This document shows, in pieces, positions 1 through 5,142 of a stretch of 6,280 nucleotides of DNA (position 1 is the first letter of the stretch; each line of letters begins with the position of its first letter). The translations under genes and the position numbers were made by a program. Source of the DNA: NIOZ-UU13 sp032250555 (GTDB taxonomy: Bacteria; Planctomycetota; Phycisphaerae; Sedimentisphaerales; Anaerobacaceae); NCBI GenBank assembly GCA_032250555.1, contig JAVVFI010000330.1:1-6280 (forward strand). Reading direction: 5' to 3'. The notes under the pieces are model-generated. The model worked only from the letters and a program-made list of their open reading frames with translations, searched no databases and was not told the DNA's origin.

Positions 1-339
1 ACGTGCAGTGACTTTATTGATGAGTTGAAGGCTCGTAAGATTAAGGTTAGCATGTCTGGCAGAGAGCGATGTTTTGATAATATTCTGGTTGAGCGTCTTT
101 GGCGAACGGTCAAATATGAGGAAGTTTATTTGCGGGAATATGGCGATGGTCACGAGCTGATACGTTCATTGCGTGAATATTTTGAGTATTATAATTATCG
201 CAGACCGCACATGAGCTTGGACAATAAAACGCCGGCAGAGGCGTATCAATTGAGGCGTCAGTCGCTTCGCTCCGCTCCGGCTACGCCTGCGCTACGCAAA
301 GCGACTGAGTTAAATGAAACGCTGCAACTTACACCTTAA
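1..339 (+). CDS. IS3-family transposase (OrfB), C-terminal part; 5' end outside the window
   Basis: This is the end of the DDE (rve-type) integrase core of an IS3-family OrfB transposase, which cuts and joins the IS ends during transposition. The frame is open from base 1 (112 residues visible, reading TCSDFIDELK at the edge), so the TTG at 25 is only an internal codon and the gene begins upstream. Residues 18-38 hold the family motif SGRERCFDNILVERLW; E31 is the likely third acidic residue of the DDE triad. Residues 64-82 carry the usual YNYRRPHMSL...TPAEAY ending. The first two catalytic Asp residues and any OrfA/OrfB frameshift site lie outside the window. After TPAEAY comes an unusual Arg/Ala/Pro-rich tail of about 28 residues, partly encoded by a palindromic repeat. 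The TAA stop lies inside a TTAA that also forms the stop of the opposing gene. Family assignment is secure; whether the element is active cannot be told. Confidence 0.93.
   Translation, partial: TCSDFIDELKARKIKVSMSGRERCFDNILVERLWRTVKYEEVYLREYGDGHELIRSLREYFEYYNYRRPHMSLDNKTPAEAYQLRRQSLRSAPATPALRKATELNETLQLTP
258..308. repeat. Palindromic repeat inside the transposase 3' coding end
   Basis: A perfect 10-bp inverted repeat, TCAGTCGCTT (258-267) and AAGCGACTGA (299-308), flanks a GC-rich centre made of cgctccg/ctacgc-type units. The centre differs in composition from the surrounding AT-richer IS sequence. It encodes the SLRSAPATPALRKA stretch of the transposase tail without breaking the frame. 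It looks like a REP- or MITE-like palindromic unit that was absorbed into the coding sequence, but only one copy is visible here. Confidence 0.55.
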
Positions 340-794
340 ACAAAGAATAATTTGGTCTTGACAATGGGTAGGGTCTTAGTCTTCCACTTAAAAGATGGTA
401 GTTCTCTTACTTTAACACGAATGTCTAATTTAGTCATAGAGCCAGTGAGTGGGTCAATCCCACGTTTACGAGCTTCGGCCTTGAGCCTTGAGATAGCTTC
501 GGGTGGTAGCCTTTTTGCTTTTTCGCTTATTGTGATTGATAGCTTGCGAAGTAGAGAGCGGAATTCTGTCTCATGTAAGTTTAGAACATTCATCCAATAT
601 GCAACACTTTTCAATTGTCGGCGCGTTGCCACTCCAAGAATTCTTCTAGCGTGTTTTACATCAGTTGGCCTAAAGACGCTCATTGGGCCGATGATATTAT
701 CGAAACCAGCATCCCAGAATGCTATGAGAGCTTCATCGATATCAATATTAGCTTCGTTAGCAAGCTGCTTTACTGTTTGCCGTTTCCGGTACAT
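336..794 (-). CDS. Small protein with IF2_N-like helical domain(s); 3' end probably replaced by IS sequence
   Basis: The 152-residue product begins with a segment (about residues 7-54: TVKQLANEANIDIDEAL..., then AGFDNI and a basic helix ending RRILGV) that matches the pattern of the IF2_N fold, the small helical domain at the N-terminus of translation initiation factor IF-2. A second stretch at about 70-110 (EFRSLLRKLSITI...LPPEAISRLKAEARK) has the same helix pattern and may be a diverged second copy. There is no GTPase domain, so this is not IF-2. It is rich in Lys/Arg, compatible with nucleic-acid binding (inference). The ATG start is supported by GGAG 9 nt upstream (804-807) and by an in-frame TAA three codons before it. 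The last 12 or so residues (TLPIVKTKLFFV) and the TAA come from the IS right end, so the native C-terminus is probably lost. The + strand frame over the same bases lacks any domain signal. Function unknown. Confidence 0.72.
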   Translation of the reverse strand: MYRKRQTVKQLANEANIDIDEALIAFWDAGFDNIIGPMSVFRPTDVKHARRILGVATRRQLKSVAYWMNVLNLHETEFRSLLRKLSITISEKAKRLPPEAISRLKAEARKRGIDPLTGSMTKLDIRVKVRELPSFKWKTKTLPIVKTKLFFV

Positions 795-1031
795 ATGGGA
801 TTACTCCGTTACGGACAAATATAATAAGACAGTTATACGATTAAATAAAATCACTTTTCTATTAGGATTATTTCGGTCATAACAATGGGAAAAAGAAGTG
901 AAAATTCGGATAATTAAGGTAATTATTTGAAAGTCTTTTTACTATATAAAGAACTTTCTGTTGATAATTAGTACAGGAAAGACGAGACACAAACCGAGCT
1001 TAGTAGATAAGCAAGTAGGAATGCGGCTGGC

Positions 1032-1068
1032 GATTTAGAGCAACCACGTGGGGTTGCCCCTACATTCG
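1032..1068. repeat. Palindromic repeat unit A
   Basis: It begins with gatttaga and contains a hairpin with arms gcaacc (1040-1045) and ggttgc (1052-1057), then ends in cccctacattcg. The 31 bases 1038-1068 match 1418-1448 at 26 positions, including a perfect 15-base run ttgcccctacattcg. The pattern of a palindrome followed by GCCCCTACA is typical of short dispersed non-coding repeats in environmental bacterial genomes. Confidence 0.6.
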
Positions 1069-1121
1069 GGGGGGCAGGCCATAATATTAAAATCAAAATG
1101 TAAATAGCATAATAATGATGT

Positions 1122-1159
1122 AAAAAATTAAAAAACTGGATTCCTGCTTTCGCAGGAAT
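1122..1159 (-). terminator. Candidate rho-independent terminator (minus strand)
   Basis: Read on the minus strand, an 8-bp perfect stem (attcctgc/gcaggaat) is closed by a GAAA tetraloop. It is followed after ccag by two runs of six T (complement of 1130-1135 and 1122-1127). This is terminator-like and correctly oriented for the operon that ends at 1511, but it lies about 350 nt downstream of that stop, and the T run starts 4 nt after the stem. It may only be a dispersed repeat that happens to sit beside an AT-rich spacer. Confidence 0.35.
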
Positions 1160-1162
1160 GAC
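1138..1162. repeat. Short palindromic repeat of the ggattcctgc-type
   Basis: The perfect inverted repeat attcctgc (1140-1147) and gcaggaat (1152-1159) with a 4-base loop is set in ggattcc...aggaatgac. As I remember, this general pattern (tggattcctgcNNNgcaggaatgaca) recurs as a dispersed palindromic element in many bacterial genomes. The shared aatgac end also closes the next unit at 1220-1263. Confidence 0.55.
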
Positions 1163-1219
1163 AGATTGATAGTATGCTGTTCACAATCTATGCATGTACA
1201 CACGTAATTTCGTGTGCCA

Positions 1220-1263
1220 GATTTCTCCACTACATTCGCGTTGCTCACTTCGGTCGAAATGAC
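1220..1263. repeat. Repeat-like unit ending in tcggtcgaaatgac
   Basis: The segment runs gatttctccactacattcg...cttcggtcgaaatgac. It carries the octamer tacattcg (1231-1238), also found in units A and C, and ends in aatgac like the 1138-1162 palindrome. It has a short atttc/gaaat inverted match at its borders. I read it as another member or fragment of the same type of dispersed element. Confidence 0.4.
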
Positions 1264-1270
1264 GCGGGTG

Positions 1271-1312
1271 GATTTAGAAAACTGCAAGGGCGGTTCGCGA
1301 ACCGCCCCTACA
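1271..1312. repeat. Palindromic repeat unit B with a perfect 20-bp palindrome
   Basis: Like unit A it begins with gatttaga (1271-1278). It contains the perfect palindrome GGGCGGTTCGCGAACCGCCC (1288-1307) and continues into cctaca, sharing gcccctaca with units A and C. It can form a very stable hairpin in DNA or RNA of either strand. No T-run follows closely enough to call it a terminator. Confidence 0.65.
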
Positions 1313-1417
1313 ATGATAACGATAAGCACACATAGTGATAACATCATCGAATATCAGGACGACCACGAGAAGAAAGCCCCAACAAACGATGCATCGGGAC
1401 AACATTGTGACAGATCA

Positions 1418-1448
1418 GGGCTACCACATGTGATTGCCCCTACATTCG
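1418..1448. repeat. Palindromic repeat unit C (diverged copy of unit A)
   Basis: It is 26/31 identical to 1038-1068 with no gaps, and the last 15 bases are identical. Its central palindrome has decayed to cacatgtg (1425-1432), whereas unit A keeps longer arms. It lies about 60 bases downstream of the end of the operon on the minus strand. Confidence 0.6.
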
Positions 1449-1510
1449 TGTTCAAGTATGTGATTTGTTTTGCAAAGCACAACCTACCAAATGGCCAATC
1501 ACTATGCTCA

Positions 1511-2791
1511 CTATTCTTTTATTAGTTTTATGAGTGGTTTGAGGGCGGATTGGGTGTGTTTGATGATTTGGTTGGAGTATTTGTTTGTTTTTTCCGACCA
1601 GAGCCAGTTTATTATTTTTTCTATTTTATTATTGTCTAAGTTTTGCCATTTGCCAAAATGTAAATCATTGGGGAGATTATTTTCTTCGGCATTTTTCAGC
1701 AGGACGGCGATGCCGGCTATTGCACCGGCGGCCATGTTATTTGGTTCGATATCATATTCGAGCGCGAGTTGCATTGTTCCGAATATTCGGCCGTTCATTT
1801 CTAGTTTTCGTGGTATATCGCGAACGACTCTGGCGATAGTATCTCCGAGATAAGGGTTGGTCATGCGTGTGAGCAGGTCTTCGGTATAATCTTTGAAGCC
1901 GGAGTCAGTGAAAAGCTCATCACCGAGGTGAGAGTACTTTTTAATAAGTGCGGCACCGGACTCCTGTAAAAATGCCGCCCGTGCGATTTGCATTATCTCA
2001 GAGTCATTGGCCAGTTCGGTCATCTTTGAATAACCTTTGACGGCCGCTATAAAGCCCATTAGGGCATGTATCGCATTGTGGCCGTAAAGTTTTGCCTCCT
2101 CAAAGGGTAAAAGGTCATCTTTTTCTATGAAGATATCGATGCCGGGTTTGAAATCAGAGATTTGAGTTCTGGTTACAAGGATTCGATTGAACTGCTCGAC
2201 GAGAAAGGCCCTGTTTAGGCCGGGTACTATTGTTTTCAGGTTCAACTGAGCTATCTCTGCCGGGTCAGTTACCACCCGGCTCATTTTACCGATTACGGTG
2301 TTTAGGAACTGTACCGACTCTTCGGGCAGGGGGGCGGTTTTTTTGGTGACTGCTTTTTGCAATATTTCCGCGGCGTGGTTATTGTTTTCCGCCGTATATA
2401 TGATAGCTGCTTTTGTCGAGCTATTTTTCAGGGCTTCTGCGATAAGCGAGGTGACACTATTATCACCGCCCGATTCATAGAAATTTACGGAAGGCAGGCA
2501 GGTAGTTATTTCCGTGGACTGAGCAAGGGCCTGGAGGATGATTTGTTTTTCTTCTGGAACGTTGGGATTGAGCAATTCGACATTGTCGATTTTCAGCGTT
2601 TCGATACCGTCGGCTTTAGCTACGTTAATGTAATAACTTCCATTATTGGCTTTGACCGCATCGACTAAAGGGGCGTCAATTTCCGCTACTATCAGCCGGT
2701 TAAAATTGCCGCTTTGAAAAGCTTCTTTGACAAACAGACCAGCCTGGATCGGTCCGAATCCAAAGCCCGTTAGTATGTGTTCGGACATCAT
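1511..2791 (-). CDS. Long-chain polyol dehydrogenase, mannitol-1-phosphate 5-dehydrogenase-like
   Basis: The 426-residue product belongs to the mannitol dehydrogenase superfamily, cytosolic enzymes that interconvert a polyol (or its phosphate) and a ketose with NAD(P). An N-terminal Rossmann domain has GFGPIQAG (residues 11-18) and the acidic residue E37 at the end of the second strand (IVAEID), which points to NAD(H). YTAENNNHAAEIL (132-144) matches the conserved AcEN segment. K234, N239 and H242 in KLYGHNAIHAL have the K-x4-N-x2-H spacing of the catalytic Lys295/Asn300/His303 of Pseudomonas fluorescens mannitol 2-dehydrogenase. The C-terminal NPYLGDTIARVVRDIPRKL (312-330) is also typical. 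The length fits MtlD-type enzymes (about 380-430) better than the larger mannitol 2-dehydrogenases. The substrate is not fixed by these motifs. The first ATG overlaps the previous stop by one base (TAATG), so translation is probably coupled. A second ATG follows at once (2786-2788) and could be the true start. Last gene of the operon. Confidence 0.85.
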   Translation of the reverse strand: MMSEHILTGFGFGPIQAGLFVKEAFQSGNFNRLIVAEIDAPLVDAVKANNGSYYINVAKADGIETLKIDNVELLNPNVPEEKQIILQALAQSTEITTCLPSVNFYESGGDNSVTSLIAEALKNSSTKAAIIYTAENNNHAAEILQKAVTKKTAPLPEESVQFLNTVIGKMSRVVTDPAEIAQLNLKTIVPGLNRAFLVEQFNRILVTRTQISDFKPGIDIFIEKDDLLPFEEAKLYGHNAIHALMGFIAAVKGYSKMTELANDSEIMQIARAAFLQESGAALIKKYSHLGDELFTDSGFKDYTEDLLTRMTNPYLGDTIARVVRDIPRKLEMNGRIFGTMQLALEYDIEPNNMAAGAIAGIAVLLKNAEENNLPNDLHFGKWQNLDNNKIEKIINWLWSEKTNKYSNQIIKHTQSALKPLIKLIKE

Positions 2792-3867
2792 TACTGACCT
2801 GCGGCCTTTACAAAACTTTTGATTTGCTCTTTATCTTTAAGAATAGTCATTTCCAGGTCGTAGGTTTTACTTTTTCCCGGAGCTATATGAATGAGCTTTT
2901 TCTGCTTTCTCGCATTGGCCTGGCCGATGGGGGGATTCGTTCCCGGCTCCAGAGCGGTAACATATTCGCCGGGGCCGAAGTGCTGCCAGTTACTAAGCCA
3001 GGGTAATTGTCTCTTTTTATATTTCAAGACAAGAGCAAGGCCGAGTTTTCGATTGTAAAGGCCGGCGGTGCAAAGGCCTTTGTTGTCGGCGGTGACATCT
3101 ATAAAGGCACATCCTTCGCCGCCGCCTCTGTGGCTTTCGAGAGGTTTTGAGCACTTTCGGAAATTTCGTTTGCTGTTGAAAACCGCATTGTCCATATCCA
3201 GGCCACGGGAGGCCCATTTACCTTTGCATAAAATCTCTGTTCCCTCATCGACCAGGGGGAAGCCGTAGTTGCAGTGATATAATATCATGTGAGGGGCGGG
3301 TGTATTGCCGAGATTGGTAACGACATCGTGAATTCGAACGGTTGGTTGGCCGAGAGTGCTCGATATAGTACGCCTTAACTCCAGATTCGGCCCGAATACA
3401 CGGGATTGTTTCATCACGGCGGTTATGCTCATTTGAGGATTCTTTTTTGTCAAGTCCGGCTGAATAATTGATTCGATCCTACCGGGGAGATTACTTATGC
3501 GTCCGTGCAGACCACGCTCGCCGAACTCGTCGTTTTCGGGGCCGCCGACGTGAGTTAGGCCGCATGTTGTCAATAAGCCGCCACCGAAGGAATAAAGCCA
3601 TTCCAGTCCGCGGTTGGCATCCGGGCGGGGAGATGTTACGCCTGCATGGCTTAGCCAGGCGAGGCTATATTGATTATAGAAGGCGTCAACGATATCGAGG
3701 CCCCTGTCGATAACCACCTTAAATCGAAGGCCGGAGCCAGTGTTTATCCATGCTATACGCGTACCTTTAGCCAGGCCGTTATCCAAAACGGAGGTTTCGA
3801 TGCCTCCGATCTGGGAGTAATTATTAACTTTATTCTGCCAGTTTATTCCAGTGCCCATTGCGGCCAT
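2791..3867 (-). CDS. DUF4432 family protein (aldose 1-epimerase-like fold)
   Basis: The 358-residue product shows the conserved pattern of DUF4432, a family with the galactose-mutarotase beta-sandwich fold. Members are thought to act on sugars, but few are characterised. Visible blocks are VVIDRGLDI (51-59), CGLTHVGGP (102-110), GLHGRISNLP (119-128), YHCNYGFPLVDEG (197-209) and WQHFGPGEYVTALEPGTNPP (294-313). By analogy with aldose epimerases, H121, H198 and E307 are candidates for substrate binding and acid-base catalysis (inference). No signal peptide, so it should be cytosolic. The ATG at 3867 has AAAGGA (3876-3881) 8 nt upstream; the Met at codon 4 has no comparable site. It lies 30 nt after the PfkB kinase gene and its TAA stop overlaps the dehydrogenase start. 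In this setting it may supply the right anomer, or act as an epimerase, for the sugar handled by its neighbours. Confidence 0.85.
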   Translation of the reverse strand: MAAMGTGINWQNKVNNYSQIGGIETSVLDNGLAKGTRIAWINTGSGLRFKVVIDRGLDIVDAFYNQYSLAWLSHAGVTSPRPDANRGLEWLYSFGGGLLTTCGLTHVGGPENDEFGERGLHGRISNLPGRIESIIQPDLTKKNPQMSITAVMKQSRVFGPNLELRRTISSTLGQPTVRIHDVVTNLGNTPAPHMILYHCNYGFPLVDEGTEILCKGKWASRGLDMDNAVFNSKRNFRKCSKPLESHRGGGEGCAFIDVTADNKGLCTAGLYNRKLGLALVLKYKKRQLPWLSNWQHFGPGEYVTALEPGTNPPIGQANARKQKKLIHIAPGKSKTYDLEMTILKDKEQIKSFVKAAGQ

Positions 3868-3897
3868 TTTTTAATTCCTTTCATTATTTTAACATGC

Positions 3898-5106
3898 TTA
3901 ATCCAAAGCATCTCGCAATGCCTCAAAATTAGGATAATCCATATCGCTGCGGACTACTTTCAACATTTTGTCATAAGCTTTTATATTACCATATCTATCT
4001 TCAAGGGATGCTTTAATAAAAAGCGAAGCGAACAGATTGCCCATCTGCACTGCTTCGGTAAAGTCTATTGAGCCGTCCCTGAACTGTTTGAGGTTATGAG
4101 CGATATATGTAATAAGGCCGGCCCTAAATGAATCACCGGCTCCAACGAGGTCAACTACCTCGCCAGCCATGAAATGTGATTCGACATTATTTGGTCCACC
4201 GATATGGCCTTGCGAATCTGTATGCATCTGGTAAGCACCATTACTGACTGTGACTCCGAATAGTTTTGTTCTGTTGTCTTTTCGCCAGAATCTTTCGGTC
4301 AGGGATTGAAGAAAATGCAAATCGTTTTCGTGCTCTGTAAACTTGTCCCATGAGCGTGGCGGAGCAAGGGTATTTTCAATCAGTTTTGCCTCATCGCAGG
4401 ATGTGAAGAATACATCGACCTCGGGCAGGAGCGGCTCTAACAGGCGATATTCTTTTACGGGTTTGCCGGCCTTAATCAATTGGCCGGGATTGCCTGTTAA
4501 AGTATGGCTGTCAACAATCGTAATCGCGCCCTTGCCGCGACACCATTTAATAAATTCGGCCAGGTCCCGGCCTCCGTTTGCGTCGCCTCTGTCGGACAGG
4601 CCGGAATACATATAGTACACTATGCTGGGTTTTAATTTCTCAACAGCCTCTTTGAATATCTCAAAATCAAAATCGTTATTGGCGTTGGGGAAGTACGCGA
4701 TACCGCCCCTGTCTTCTTCGTCCGATGTGCTATGAATGAATGTTGTTCCGGTCGGCAAATCGGGATGCACGTGAGTTGGTGACATATCGATATCGTTTGC
4801 AGTCATCACATCGTGGAAAAATCTGCCCTGTGCGTCCAGGCCGCCGTAATTACCTTCGCCGAGATTTACTCCGACTGCTATTTTCAAGCCTGTCCTTGCA
4901 ATCAGGGGGGCTGAGTTGCCTGGGCCTCCTGCCGTTGCGAAACCCTGCTCTATCCAATCTCTTAACTGCTCCTGAGTGTAGCTCGGCATGTCTTTGGTTT
5001 TACACTTAGCCAGGCCGCCTTTGCCGACCAGCTTATCTGCAAATGTAAAATCAGGCCTTCTTAAGTCTGTCACTCCAGTATTTAGAACCAATACGTCTGT
5101 TGTCAT
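3898..5106 (-). CDS. PfkB-family carbohydrate kinase
   Basis: The 402-residue product (from the ATG at 5106) is a ribokinase/PfkB-fold kinase that phosphorylates a sugar or sugar phosphate with ATP. Evidence includes the N-terminal GGPGNSA (60-66), the DVFFTSCDEAKLI segment (231-243) equivalent to the usual 'xNExEA' region, and the C-terminal signature VDLVGAGDSFRAG (318-330) with catalytic base D325. It is longer than typical members (about 300-340), with extra sequence near the N-terminus (GKGGLAKCKTKDMPSYT...) and a central insertion before the ATP-binding half. The start is uncertain: a TTG at 5124 would add MGKNQS, but the protein beginning MTTDVLVLN fits the first beta strand better and has GGGGA 11 nt upstream. 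It lies 36 nt after the NagB-like gene. The substrate cannot be told; fructose-6-P, tagatose-6-P or a free sugar are all possible in this context. Confidence 0.87.
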   Translation of the reverse strand: MTTDVLVLNTGVTDLRRPDFTFADKLVGKGGLAKCKTKDMPSYTQEQLRDWIEQGFATAGGPGNSAPLIARTGLKIAVGVNLGEGNYGGLDAQGRFFHDVMTANDIDMSPTHVHPDLPTGTTFIHSTSDEEDRGGIAYFPNANNDFDFEIFKEAVEKLKPSIVYYMYSGLSDRGDANGGRDLAEFIKWCRGKGAITIVDSHTLTGNPGQLIKAGKPVKEYRLLEPLLPEVDVFFTSCDEAKLIENTLAPPRSWDKFTEHENDLHFLQSLTERFWRKDNRTKLFGVTVSNGAYQMHTDSQGHIGGPNNVESHFMAGEVVDLVGAGDSFRAGLITYIAHNLKQFRDGSIDFTEAVQMGNLFASLFIKASLEDRYGNIKAYDKMLKVVRSDMDYPNFEALRDALD

Positions 5107-5117
5107 GCTTTGGTTTT

Positions 5118-5122
5118 TCCCC
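5118..5122 (-). promoter_or_regulatory. Ribosome binding site GGGGA for the PfkB kinase
   Basis: GGGGA lies 11 nt before the ATG at 5106, within the range for a Shine-Dalgarno site although a little far. The competing TTG start at 5124 has only GAGAAG at 4 nt, which is too close. The TTG itself overlaps this GGGG, so the two starts are mutually exclusive. Confidence 0.45.
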
Positions 5123-5142
5123 AAATGGCTTCTCGATATCTA

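Larger units (their letters stand above)
1..378 (+). mobile_element. Right end of an IS3-family insertion sequence (left end outside the window)
   Basis: The transposase stop is followed by about 40 bases, ending in ttgacaatgggtaggg at 359-374. This resembles the terminal inverted repeats of some IS3-group elements as I remember them (TTGACAATGGG-type right ends). The exact boundary is inferred: it should lie at roughly 370-385, and 378 is a midpoint. The left inverted repeat and a possible 3-4 bp target duplication would lie upstream, so neither can be checked here. The IS sits tail-to-tail against the minus-strand gene at 336-794 and appears to have cut its 3' end. Confidence 0.7.
795..1510. 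other. Gene-free region with AT-rich leader and a cluster of palindromic repeats
   Basis: No frame here looks like a gene. The part nearest 795 (to about 970) is AT-rich and should contain the promoter of the minus-strand IF2_N-like gene, but I see no convincing -35/-10 pair. It also has two weak inverted repeats (910-926 and 929-958). From about 1030 to 1450 the sequence is a patchwork of short GC-rich palindromes and repeat-like units separated by AT-rich spacers, annotated separately. A perfect CGATGCATCG palindrome lies at 1387-1396. The minus-strand operon ends at 1511, so its 3' untranslated region also lies here. Confidence 0.7.

Noticed and set aside
352..882. Open + strand frame of 176 codons opposite the IF2_N-like gene
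   Set aside because: It overlaps the minus-strand gene almost fully, has no recognisable domain, and starts within the IS end. The minus frame has a ribosome binding site, an in-frame stop before its ATG and a domain pattern.
811..900. Sigma-70 promoter for the IF2_N-like gene
   Set aside because: TATATT-like boxes exist on the minus strand, but no good -35 element stands at the right distance, so a specific promoter cannot be supported.
929..958. Hairpin gaaagt...actttc as a terminator or operator
   Set aside because: The stem is short and AT-rich with a bulge, and there is no gene end or T-run in the right place; it is not distinguishable from chance in AT-rich DNA.
1093..1347. Minus-strand open frame of 84 codons in the repeat region
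   Set aside because: It runs through the palindromes (its residues around SFLRKQESS are simply the translated repeat), has no domain and no convincing start site.
1030..1450. Possible CRISPR array
   Set aside because: The repeats are short, diverged, irregularly spaced and palindromic, with no constant spacer length and no cas gene in view.
1214..1525. Plus-strand open frame of 103 codons across the repeats
   Set aside because: It is made of translated repeat units and spacers and runs into the end of the dehydrogenase gene; it has no protein-like conservation pattern.
3670..4071. Plus-strand open frame of 133 codons opposite the kinase and DUF4432 genes
   Set aside because: It is antisense to two strongly supported genes and spans their junction; no family resemblance.
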